From assembly GCA_041398845.1 (NCBI GenBank), contig JAWKTZ010000006.1:2418001-2482000 (forward strand): 64,000 nucleotides of DNA. The letters run 5' to 3'. The notes under the pieces are model-generated. The model worked only from the letters and a program-made list of their open reading frames with translations, was not told the origin of the DNA and ran no database searches. Shown in pieces: positions 45,712 to 53,669 of the stretch. The DNA comes from Fuerstiella sp041398845 (GTDB lineage: Bacteria; Planctomycetota; Planctomycetia; Planctomycetales; Planctomycetaceae). How positions within the stretch are numbered: the stretch's first letter is position 1; the number at the start of each line of letters is the position of its first letter. The position numbers and the translations under genes were made by a program.

Positions 45712-46769
45712 GGAATTTCAATCACTCGGTAAATAATGCCATTTTCACGAAGTTTGCGTGCCAGTTCGGCTCCGCGTCCTGTCGTTGGTAAATATTCTGC
45801 ACCGTACCAAATCACCTGATTCACTCGTGGGTCATTGCGCAACAACCAACCATCCTGGTCGGCTTGGGCAAGTTTGTGAGTGAATCGCTTCCACATCTCG
45901 GAAGTTGCGTGCGCACCCTCAACCTTGTGCCATTCTAGTTTTGTGGCTTCCTGAATCGTTCCGGTCGAAGGAATCCAATCATCAACTTCTCGATAGCCCC
46001 ACGACTTAGAGTGTCCTGCCCATGGAAGCGTGAATCGCTCTTTGTTGGGAATGTGTCCGAATGCGTGCTTCTCAAACTCGCGCCAGTTAGGTGTTCTCCG
46101 TCGCGCAGGGGTGTCGCCAAACAGCCTGAGAACACCTCTTCGTTCGGGCAGGTTGTTGTAGAATCGTCCAAACGCCGGACCCGTTTGATAGCCTCGGATA
46201 CCGAGTCCGACAACCCCAAATGCCGTGCCGAATACATCACCTCGATCGTATGCCACCGCTGTGGATGTGATCTGAACTCCCAGATCGGCCGTTCGTGCCG
46301 CCGCCCTTGTCAGGTCGGCGACGCGATCGACAGATTGCAACAATCGTCCAGCGTCCGCAACAGCATCTGCACCGCGGTAAGCTTTGATCGCGTATCCTGC
46401 ACCGCCTGGGACGAATGGGACCGCCAAGGCGACGAGATCGATGCCCAGTCCTACCGTGTCAATCGTTGCGCCGATCACGTCGCCGGATGTGATGCTTGAA
46501 TACAAGCTGCCCGCACCGAGCAAAAGCGATGCGCCGTCCCAGACACTCTCAGCAATCCGCCCATCCGGGTCGACCAGATTCCCGAGACTGTTAAACGCAT
46601 ACCGATACAGGTTCGCATCGCCGGCCGCATACGACAGCGGGTCTTCGCTGAGGAACACGCCGCTGGAAGTGTCTCGCCAGCGGGCCTGCATGTCTGTCAG
46701 CCCTGTATCGAGGTTAACATGATGGCCTGCCCAAATGGTCGGCAAAGTCTCAGACACGGAATAGAACAC
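45708..46769 (-). CDS. RHS core tip with unassigned C-terminal toxin domain
   Basis: The frame is open from about 46945, and reads AFADHQGTVTSWG before the RHS core GLTDMQARWRDTSSGVFLSEDPLSYAAGDANLYRYAFNS...VDPDG. The shell repeats are missing and the upstream Hint fragment is out of frame by one base. After a hydrophobic linker (GIDLVALAVPFVPGGAGYAI) comes a C-terminal region of about 140 residues (EFEKHAFGHIP, GYREVDDWIPSTGTIQEATKLEW, YLPTTGRGAELARKLRENGI). An endonuclease-like fold is possible from the acidic/lysine pattern, but no family was assigned. The next gene overlaps by ATGA and is a likely immunity partner. Confidence 0.75.
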   Translation of the reverse strand: MFYSVSETLPTIWAGHHVNLDTGLTDMQARWRDTSSGVFLSEDPLSYAAGDANLYRYAFNSLGNLVDPDGRIAESVWDGASLLLGAGSLYSSITSGDVIGATIDTVGLGIDLVALAVPFVPGGAGYAIKAYRGADAVADAGRLLQSVDRVADLTRAAARTADLGVQITSTAVAYDRGDVFGTAFGVVGLGIRGYQTGPAFGRFYNNLPERRGVLRLFGDTPARRRTPNWREFEKHAFGHIPNKERFTLPWAGHSKSWGYREVDDWIPSTGTIQEATKLEWHKVEGAHATSEMWKRFTHKLAQADQDGWLLRNDPRVNQVIWYGAEYLPTTGRGAELARKLRENGIIYRVIEIP

Positions 46770-46787
46770 GCCGCCCTCGGCCTCCGA
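46562..46787. repeat. Direct repeat C, copy 1 (RHS core)
   Basis: About 225 bases encoding the RHS core signature, near-identical to 49306-49528. It carries the hyperconserved region from EAEGG through VDPDG that precedes the variable toxin tail. Confidence 0.85.
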
Positions 46788-46920
46788 TTTCGTACTGCCG
46801 TTGGGCCGTCCGAATGCGGTAAAGGCCGTGTGCGAAACACTGTAGTTGCCGCTACGTTCGACACCCCAGCTCGTAACGGTGCCCTGATGATCGGCGAATG
46901 CCCACGCGGTCAGGGTGTCG

Positions 46921-47265
46921 TCATTCGTGCGGGAGCGATTCGGGGGTGACGGCGTCTGATGTCTTCACGCCAGCCACGCCATCATCTGCCGGGATGTCCC
47001 GGCCATCTGCCGGGATGTCCCGGTCGCGGATGACGTAGCTCATTTGAGCTTCCAGCCATTCTTCCGGACGCAGCATCTGGATGGTCAGAGTACTGCCGTC
47101 CGGCTTGGGCATTTCGAGCGTCAGATGCAGCCATCGGGAAAAGTCAGGTTCCGGTCCCCATGAGCGACGTTCGGATCGAGAGACTTCCGGATTGTGAGCC
47201 AGAATCCGCTGACCAACACGAATCTCCTGAATGGGCGTCGTGATGACCTTCCCGACAGCAGGCAC
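46921..47265 (-). pseudogene. Truncated Hint (pretoxin intein-like) domain fragment
   Basis: This is a 114-codon remnant of an RHS-associated Hint domain: TTPIQEIRVGQRILAHNPEVSR at the start and WLEAQMSYVIRDRDIPADGRD later. The second half of a Hint domain, with its closing HN motif, is missing. It has no own signal or start context and is part of repeat A. Confidence 0.7.
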
Positions 47266-47853
47266 TTCCCGATGCAGATCGGCCTGAGCCTGAGGAGAAA
47301 TCCCGTTTGCCGCCTCTTGCCGGACGGAGTGCCGTGGGCCGGGTCAAGACCCGGCACGCTGACGAAACGTTTGCGGGGTCTCGTCGTCTCGTCCCGGTCT
47401 ACCTGGTTTCGCAACGTGCGCTACGGATTTTGCGAGGTGGCTCAGCCGGGCGGCTGGGTGCCGATGTCACAAGATGAATCACCTTGTGACATCAACTTTG
47501 GTTCGGACGTTCTTCTTCGGGCGAACGTCAGACAGCAATCAATTTTTGTGGCTACCGTCGCCAGATGACGGGTTGCGGCAATCCACGCTCTGGCGAGCGT
47601 AGCTAATGTACAAACAACGTGTCGCTTCTTGCCCCGACCGAGCAAGTGGGGCGGGCACATGGCACAATTGTTTCATCCGCAAAAAAGACAAATTCAACCG
47701 GCCCAGATTCTTGTTTCAGCCAGTCACCCGAAAACCATTGGGCTCCGCCAGTGTCCTCACTCCGTCAACTAAAGACACTGGCCTAGCCAGCACAGCAAGT
47801 GGCACACTACAACGTGACCTGGGTTTGCAGTCTTTCGACAGTGCCACCCGGGG
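46946..47853. repeat. Direct repeat A, copy 2
   Basis: This is the second copy of repeat A. Here the Hint fragment (46960-47265, GKVITTPIQEIRVGQRILAHNPEV) ends in a stop and abuts the RHS core of the 45.7-kb toxin, one base out of frame. It lies directly downstream of the SUKH immunity gene, mirroring copy 1 behind the macrodomain gene. Confidence 0.88.
47463..47493. repeat. Hairpin in repeat A, copy 2
   Basis: The same 11-base stem as at 42003-42033, with the loop differing by one base. The preserved pairing in both copies is notable. Confidence 0.72.
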
Positions 47854-47927
47854 AGAAGTGTGCGAACTAAGATCTGAGGCACAACCAAATGGAGGTGGCA
47901 CGAACAGATCGCCAATTGATCTTCCGG

Positions 47928-48323
47928 CTAGTCATCGACTTCTTCGAACAGTTCTTTGCATACCTCGCCGATAGCATACTCAAATTTCGTATTCAAAGGC
48001 TGCACGACACCTCCCGGCAGAACCTCCACTATATCCCACGTCGACGTGTCATACCCCATGCACTTTCCGGCCATGTTGTCGCCAATCAGAACTACCGTAT
48101 CAGGAGCGTCGGACCGCAGATAAACGTCGCTGAATGATTTTGGGCCGTTATAGATTACAAAACTCATTGCAATTGCCCCCCAGCCAATCTCGACGAGATA
48201 AGCCAAATAGTCCTCTGGAACGTCAGGATAAGCAGCCAGAATCGCACTCACCTGTTCGTCAGATAGGCACTGCACGTCAGATTCACCGTCAGACAATATC
48301 AAAGCTTTCAGTTCGTCGTACAT
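47928..48323 (-). CDS. SUKH (SMI1/KNR4-type) immunity protein
   Basis: This soluble protein of 131 residues resembles the SMI1/KNR4 (SUKH) superfamily, the most common immunity family in polymorphic toxin systems. Supporting stretches are LSDEQVSAILAAYPDVPEDYLAYLVEIGWGAI, then FVIYNGP and VLIGDNMAGKCMGYD. The ATG at 48323 is two bases past the terminal TGA of the toxin frame; a TTG at 48335 is an alternative. It directly follows the HNH-like toxin, a frequent SUKH partner type. It probably neutralises that nuclease by direct binding. Confidence 0.85.
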   Translation of the reverse strand: MYDELKALILSDGESDVQCLSDEQVSAILAAYPDVPEDYLAYLVEIGWGAIAMSFVIYNGPKSFSDVYLRSDAPDTVVLIGDNMAGKCMGYDTSTWDIVEVLPGGVVQPLNTKFEYAIGEVCKELFEEVDD

Positions 48324-48797
48324 TTCAGTTTCCAAACCTCTCTACAATTTCTTGGTAGGCTGCACCAGTCCCATGAATCGCACCTTGGTGCCGATCAGGG
48401 AATCGAGCGGGCACCAAATTTCACCACTCATGTGGTGCATTGAACTGATTTGGTATGATCTCGTGAGCATCATAGGCCCATCCAGCTTGACGTGCGCCAT
48501 TCATGTTGGGAACGCTATCGATCTCGGCTTGAGTGTAGGTTGGCCAAAGTTGCTTATGCTCTTTCGACCATTTCTTTCTCAAACCGCGCAATTTAGATGA
48601 TGTCCACCTATGTGCGTCCGTTTCGGCTGGCGATAAAAACTTAATCTGGTCTGGATTCTCGCGAAAATGTTTTATCAATGCCTTGCGCTGGGTCCCTTGA
48701 ATTCGAAATCCCGTATTCGCCTCAATCTCCTTTAGGTAGCGAAGGATCAATCCCGCATTACTATGAACTTCTGCCGCACGGGGTGAGAATCCGGTCC

Positions 48798-49235
48798 TTA
48801 GCCCATCAAACTCCGCCTCAATTCCACCGAACATTCCGGCGGTGTTGGTTCGCCAGGTGTAGTTTTCAGGGTTGAGTCGCGGGAAGGCTCGACCGGCGGC
48901 GCTGAGGCCGTGGCCGACGCCTTTTCCGATCAGGCTGCCGACGGCGTTGCTGCCAAAGGCCGTGCTGAACGATTCGTCCCGGGTATACATGTCATACCCG
49001 GTCCCCACTCCCACATCAATTGTATATTCCAGAGCTTCCCGAGCAAGAAATCGCTTCGTCGTCTCCCGAGCCAGCCCTATTCCTGCCTTACCCAGCCACG
49101 TTCCGTACTTCAGCTTGTTGCCAATGCCCGCCGTTGCGATGTTAAGCGCCCAGTTCTTCGCAAAGGTAGCTTCCCATGAAAAACTGTCAATCTCGTCCTG
49201 AGTTCCGGCAAAGTAGGTGAAGCCATATTCCACCA
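48798..49235. repeat. Direct repeat B, copy 2 (RHS linker)
   Basis: This is the partner of 43655-44090. Here the linker is still attached to an RHS core, and continues into the HNH-like tail after EAEFDG. Confidence 0.88.
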
Positions 49236-49305
49236 AAGTGTCAAACCCTGCACTGATGCCAGTCAGGCCCAGGTACGTTACAACCGAGAGTGGCTCGCGT
49301 CCGTC

Positions 49306-49528
49306 CGGATCAACCAGATTCCCGGGGCTGTTGAACGCATAGCGGTAAAGATTGGTATCACCCGCTCCATAGGACAGCGGGTCTTCGCTGAGGAATACGC
49401 CGCTGGTGGTGTCTCTCCAGCGGGCCTGCATGTCTGTCAGCCCTGTATCGAGGTCAACATGATGGCCTGCCCAAATGGTCGGCAAAGTCTCAGACACGGA
49501 ATAGAACAAGCCGCCCTCGGCCTCCACC
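49306..49528. repeat. Direct repeat C, copy 2 (RHS core)
   Basis: This is the partner of 46562-46787, encoding the same RHS core signature with scattered substitutions. Confidence 0.85.
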
Positions 49529-49909
49529 AGCGGTACCGATCGTCGCAGTTGTCGGAGCGCTGTAGGTCTGGCCATCGTACACTCGATACGTAAACGAATC
49601 AGCTCCACCCATGTAGGACGTGAACTCGAAGCTCCCATCGGAATTCAGGGAAATAACTCCCGTCGACGGACTGTTGACGAGGTGGGCCGACATGCTGTCG
49701 CCGTCGCTGTCGGTGTCATTCGCAAGTACTCCATTGGCCGCGCTGACATTCAGTGTTTGGTAAGGCATTCCGCCGTACTGAAATGCATCAGGATAGGCCA
49801 CGGGAGCCGCAAGCAACACGCGATCTTCGAGAGCTTCTGGCCCCGGAAGCCGCCTTCGCCCTGCCCAGCGTGATTGAGTGGTATGTTTGTGCAACAGCCG
49901 ATTTCGCAA
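49490..49909 (-). CDS. RHS N-terminal remnant: planctomycete export motif and cadherin-like domain
   Basis: The ATG at 49909 opens MRNRLLHKHTTQSRWAGRRRL followed by PEALEDRVLLAAP, the N-terminal motif found on many large planctomycete surface proteins. A cadherin-like/tandem-95 domain follows: FQYGGMPYQTLNVSAANGVLANDTDSDGDSM...VNSPSTGVISLNSDGSFEFTSYMGGADSFTYRVYD. The frame then meets RHS core sequence one base out of phase and stops at 49490. The thousand or more residues of YD-repeat shell expected between are deleted. As it stands it is the front end of a broken RHS gene. Confidence 0.75.
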   Translation of the reverse strand: MRNRLLHKHTTQSRWAGRRRLPGPEALEDRVLLAAPVAYPDAFQYGGMPYQTLNVSAANGVLANDTDSDGDSMSAHLVNSPSTGVISLNSDGSFEFTSYMGGADSFTYRVYDGQTYSAPTTATIGTAGGGRGRLVLFRV

Positions 49910-50661
49910 CTATCTTAGCCATCGGTTCAGGTGCATCGAGGACCTCTTTTCGATCGATAACCTCGGAAACGGCGACAGGCAAATGCAAGATAAGATTTTG
50001 CGAACGCCTGTTTCGGCAACTGGGTGAAGATACGGTGTTCTTCGATCAAGCGCCTATCCCCAGTGGCGACATAAATCCCCGGAATTCAATAATGGGTAAT
50101 GCCGCCCATCGTACATACTTGATTTGCAGTACCCAGTTGTGTAGGGATCGATGCACAGCTATCATGGTAGGCGACGCCTGTTGCCAGCAGCAGAAAGGTC
50201 GCTGTCACACGATTCCCGACTATGGCTGGCAATGCCGCCGATATCAGAACCGTGGACACGCGGCTTGGGCCTGGGTCTGGAGCCTAAAAGCTGCTATGTG
50301 GGGCACATGTCTTTATGCTTCGTCCCGCCGTACCGCCCGACTACACCACCATCTTGAATTGGCTGATGAAACCTGCGGACAAACGTCCCTCGCAATCGTG
50401 GCCAACCAACAGCATACGGCGTAGAGCAATTCGTTCGTCAGTACCCCAATCGCCGGAGGCAGCACGGGCAACGAACGTCTGAAACGCATGATGAATGAAT
50501 CACCAAATCGTCAAAGAATTACCCACCAGTGATTAGTGCAATTTGCACCAACTGCCTCCCAAACCAGAGCAATTCGGGACACTATTGCGAGGCATCGAGA
50601 AGTCTACCGAACTCGGATTGATCAACAAAAGCACAAGGTTTGGAACCAATCCTTGGTTGGG
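49910..50661. other. Right end of the RHS island, no gene recognised
   Basis: About 750 bases lie between the RHS start and the sulfatase 5' fragment. Open frames exist on both strands but show no domain or signal. The promoter of the RHS gene should be here. No integrase or transposase remnant was found. Confidence 0.45.
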
Positions 50662-50778
50662 CTATTGCTTATCATCCACGAAGATCACAATGAAATTGGG
50701 CGGCCGATCGGAGGCCCGAGTGGCAACGGCTGTTGACACAACGATCAACAGGAATCCGATTTTCACAGTCAGGTTCAT
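50662..50778 (-). pseudogene. 5' fragment of split sulfatase (signal peptide + first strand)
   Basis: ATG 50778 opens MNLTVKIGFLLIVVSTAVAT, a signal peptide, then RPPNFIVIFVDD, the first strand and metal-binding aspartates of a type I sulfatase. After FVDD the frame leaves sulfatase sequence (KQ, stop at 50662). The continuation (DMGYQD...) is at 41433 and lower. It lies 90 bases downstream of the FAD oxidoreductase gene on the same strand, its original operon position. Confidence 0.85.
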
Positions 50779-50868
50779 TGTCGTTCCTCTGAGCCATTCG
50801 CGGTTTGCGATTCTGAGCGGGTGTGGTGATTGCGGAACAGCGAACAGCCACCCGCGGCGTTGGTGTCA

Positions 50869-52530
50869 TTACTCGGCGGTGGTCTGAATTCTCAGCATGC
50901 GGGGCAGCGGATCCGAATCGAGCGCTGCGACGTCACAGCTCTGTTCCCGAGCTGTCGCGGCGGCAAGCCCGGCGATCTGGCCTGTTGTCATCCAGACGGG
51001 CTCCATTCGCAGGACACTCATGGCGACATGAGTACTGGACAACGCCACCGGTACCAGCAGGTTATCGATCGTTCGAGGCAACATGGCTCCGTAGGGAATC
51101 TGTCCGGGTTGAGCGGGCCCGTCCGCTTTTTTTGGATACCACAGAACACCTTCCATAAAACCGTCGACGAGAAACCGGCGATCATGGCAGGGATGGACAT
51201 CAAACGAGTGCTCACCCATGGCAATCGCTCCTTCCACAGTCGGCGTGTGGCCTGTCTGCGGATCGACGGTAAAGTTGTGCTGAGTGATGACTGCCCGGCC
51301 TTCAATCCGACGCCCCTGCCGAACGTAAAGCTGCCACGGCCAGAATCCGTTATCTTTGAATTCCTGATCGTGCAGTCCAAGAGCCTGCATCGAAGCCCGG
51401 ACCGCGTCCGGAACAGCGTCGTCGTGCTGCAGAAACCAGATCAGGCTGGCCACGTGGTCGCGATGAAAATCGTCCAGCCGCTGTCGGTGATGCCGGTCCG
51501 CTTCGGGATACCCCCAGTTGACGCCCGGGCAGTTCGTGCTGGTGAGTCCCACGATGCTGCCGTTCATCTGATATTTCCGCCGCGGCAACAGAGTGCCCCG
51601 ACCCCAGCGTTTCAATCGTCCGCTGCGGAAATCGTCCCGCAGCGGCAGCAGGTCCGGCAGGTGTTGATCGTAGCTCAGAGGCTTTTCGATCGGAACTCGA
51701 TGCGCCGGATCATCTGTGAAGATCGATCGAGTACAAAACGCCTGAATCGCGATGGATGGTTCGCCGGTATCCGGAGTCATAATCTGCTGACCGGTTCGCC
51801 AGTTCATGTAATGAATTCCGGCCTTCGATTCGCCGAATTCATCACGTCCCTCACGTCCCACTCGGTACTTCACCCCGGCCTTCGCTGCCAGATCTCCTTC
51901 GTACGTTCCATCAATGTACGTGCGTGCCTGAACGATGACCTGTCCTTCGGTGCGATCGAGTGTGATTGACCTGATGTGACGGCCGTCAACTTCACATGCA
52001 TGCAGCCAGCAATCCGGCAGCCAGTCGATGCGTCCTTCTCTTTCAATCATCTCCCGAAAGACGGCTTCCGCCACCGACGGTTCATAAAACCAGCCGTCGT
52101 GCGTCAGCGCAAGTTGTGCCTTGTTGTCTCCCAGGATTCTCTGATAGTGCTGTCGCACACCTTCAATGAATTCCAGCACGATGCCGCCAAACAGATGCCT
52201 GCGGACGGCATCCGTCGTACACAAGCCGCTGGCTGCCATCCCGCCCGGGTTCTTTTTGGGACACGCCAGAACCACGCGATCACCGCGTCTGGCGGCCTCA
52301 AGGGCGGCCGCAATTCCGCCGGGAGTACTGCCGTAGACGAATGTGTCGCAGGATTTCGGTTTCGCATCAGAATTTACTTTGCCGGAATCATCGGTCTGCA
52401 CGCTTTGTTGTGTGCCGGCCAGTGCAGCACCTGCGATTGTCGCTGCCAGAAAATCGCGGCGACTTGCATTGCGGCTCTGTTCGGAGCGAATGGGTTCAGA
52501 AACCGCCTGGTCATCGTTCGGTTCGGTCAT
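50869..52530 (-). CDS. Tat-exported FAD-dependent oxidoreductase
   Basis: This 553-residue flavoprotein has a twin-arginine signal (ASRRDFLAATIAGAALAG). The FAD dinucleotide motif reads VYGSTPGGIAAALEAARRG, and GGMAASGLCTTDAV follows. AYIDGTYEGDLAAKAGVKYRVGREG-like sequence (TYIDGTYEGDLAAKAG) is typical of the FAD_oxidored family. The C-terminus has LRMEPVWMTTGQIAGLAAATA. Family members are often next to sulfatase and glycoside-degradation genes in planctomycetes, but the substrate is unknown. It lies between a propeller gene (upstream) and the split sulfatase (downstream), probably one operon. Confidence 0.92.
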   Translation of the reverse strand: MTEPNDDQAVSEPIRSEQSRNASRRDFLAATIAGAALAGTQQSVQTDDSGKVNSDAKPKSCDTFVYGSTPGGIAAALEAARRGDRVVLACPKKNPGGMAASGLCTTDAVRRHLFGGIVLEFIEGVRQHYQRILGDNKAQLALTHDGWFYEPSVAEAVFREMIEREGRIDWLPDCWLHACEVDGRHIRSITLDRTEGQVIVQARTYIDGTYEGDLAAKAGVKYRVGREGRDEFGESKAGIHYMNWRTGQQIMTPDTGEPSIAIQAFCTRSIFTDDPAHRVPIEKPLSYDQHLPDLLPLRDDFRSGRLKRWGRGTLLPRRKYQMNGSIVGLTSTNCPGVNWGYPEADRHHRQRLDDFHRDHVASLIWFLQHDDAVPDAVRASMQALGLHDQEFKDNGFWPWQLYVRQGRRIEGRAVITQHNFTVDPQTGHTPTVEGAIAMGEHSFDVHPCHDRRFLVDGFMEGVLWYPKKADGPAQPGQIPYGAMLPRTIDNLLVPVALSSTHVAMSVLRMEPVWMTTGQIAGLAAATAREQSCDVAALDSDPLPRMLRIQTTAE

Positions 52531-52563
52531 CGTTGCGCCTCCGGAACCAATGGTTAACTTGAA

Positions 52564-53517
52564 TTACTTCAACGCTTCCCGCATCAGCTTGGCACCGTTG
52601 GTCTCAAGAATCTGGAAGTGGTGAATGCCGACTTTCTGACCATCGGAATATGTCCAGACGACCTGCTTCTGCTGATTGACTTCAAATAACTTCGGTGCCT
52701 TCGGATCTGCTCGTCCGCCCGCATAGCTGGTGATGACGAAGTTTCCGTTGGGCAGGACCTGACCGCCGCAGGGATCCTGGAGCCATGGGCCGGGCAGGTC
52801 GTCGTTGGTGAGTTGCCAGACAACTTTTCCATTTGCATCGAAATCCACGACTCGGTTGCCGTTTGTGCAGCAGACCAGCGTGTGCCCGTCTGCGTGACGA
52901 ATGGCGGTAAACGGCCACGAGTGAATGTCTCGTTGGGTGTCACCGGGCACCGTCGTGTCCAGTTTGTCGACGATCGTTCCGTCGGCGTCGTAATGGAACA
53001 CAGCGAAGTCCAGCAGATGTGGAGCGAGAAAGCTGCCGTCGGACAGTTTGCGAGCCATCCGTGTTTGCATGTGATGGTTCTGTTTCTGGCACTGCAATGG
53101 GAATTCCGTGATGACTTTGCCGGATCGATCCACTTCCAGCAGTCGCGGTGTGTCTCCGGCTTCCGTGATGACAAACGTCCCCGCCCCGGTGGGCTGAGCA
53201 CTGTTGACTTCAGATTGGGTGCCCTTCCAGATCACAGACTCGTCGCCGTCAGAGGAAATCGCAACGACACCTCCGCCCGGGTGGAGTTTGCTTTTGCTGA
53301 GCGTCAGAATGATGGTGCCATCGGCAAGCGAATAGCCGTCTCGCGTGGAATGCGGATAGGTCCACGTTTTGTTGCCGTCGCCGTCGACCTTGTACGTTTG
53401 CTGACCAAAGGCGATGAAGCTGTGCGTGATGCCCTGAGCGCTCGTCGGCGCGTTTCGGACAAGCAACAGCAGCAGGACGGCAAGCATTGCGGAGAATCTG
53501 TGAGCGACCATGAGCAT
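52564..53517 (-). CDS. Secreted beta-propeller protein (arylsulfotransferase/PQQ-like)
   Basis: This is an exported protein of about 317 residues. The start is set at ATG 53517 (or 53511) because MVAHRFSAMLAVLLLLLVRN is a signal peptide; upstream codons are not conserved-looking. Repeated blade motifs are seen: SGKVITEFPL, DADGTIVDKLD, DANGKVVWQLTND, VNQQKQVVWTYSD, with DGHTLVCCTNGN and NGNFVITSYAGG turns. This is the pattern of PQQ/ASST-like propellers. No catalytic residue was identified. It lies 33 bases upstream of the FAD oxidoreductase, likely first in that operon, and diverges from the sulfatase at 53670. Confidence 0.83.
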   Translation of the reverse strand: MLMVAHRFSAMLAVLLLLLVRNAPTSAQGITHSFIAFGQQTYKVDGDGNKTWTYPHSTRDGYSLADGTIILTLSKSKLHPGGGVVAISSDGDESVIWKGTQSEVNSAQPTGAGTFVITEAGDTPRLLEVDRSGKVITEFPLQCQKQNHHMQTRMARKLSDGSFLAPHLLDFAVFHYDADGTIVDKLDTTVPGDTQRDIHSWPFTAIRHADGHTLVCCTNGNRVVDFDANGKVVWQLTNDDLPGPWLQDPCGGQVLPNGNFVITSYAGGRADPKAPKLFEVNQQKQVVWTYSDGQKVGIHHFQILETNGAKLMREALK

Positions 53518-53669
53518 GAAATGCACTTTCTGTTTGCGGCAACGGCGAAGAATCCGAAACGTCAGCTCACATCGGCTGCAAGCCTGCCATGTCGAGCAGG
53601 TGATTCGGTCAGCCGCATCGTACAATCAACGGACAGACATTTCTTCCTCATAAATTGGTGAAACCAGCC

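Larger units (their letters stand above)
48325..49638 (-). pseudogene. RHS tip with HNH-like nuclease toxin, broken by TGA
   Basis: The frame has the RHS core (LTDMQARWRDTTSGVFLSEDP...VDPDG), the linker shared with the 43.9-kb copy, and a distinct toxin tail. The tail reads LRGLRKKWSKEHKQLWPTYTQ, AHEIIPNQFNAPHEW, then TGA at 48421-48423, then NLVPARFPDQHQGAIHGTGA in the same frame to a second stop at 48325. AHEIIP...W-W-N...HQGAIHG is a HNH/AHH-type nuclease layout in which the stop replaces the second tryptophan (TGG to TGA). The N-terminal secretion part (49490-49909) is out of frame. It is probably inactive as it stands. Confidence 0.82.
41434..50670. mobile_element. RHS polymorphic-toxin island inserted in a sulfatase gene
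   Basis: This 9.2-kb segment interrupts a sulfatase gene between the codons for FVDD and DMGYQD. Inside are three RHS C-terminal tips with different toxins and their partners, all read leftward, and three repeat pairs. GATGAT occurs at the right (50 kb) junction and GACGAT at the left, a possible but imperfect 6-base duplication. No transposase, integrase or terminal inverted repeat was recognised, so the mode of entry is unknown. The boundaries are set by where sulfatase coding sequence stops and resumes. Confidence 0.8.

Noticed and set aside
49753..50424. 223-codon plus-strand open frame at the right end of the RHS island
   Set aside because: It runs antisense to the cadherin-like RHS start and then through noncoding sequence; no domain or start signal was seen. 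It was considered as a possible integrase and shows no such motif.
41434..50670. Transposon or integrative element with recognisable recombinase
   Set aside because: No transposase, integrase, terminal inverted repeats or tRNA target was found, so only the neutral term island is used.
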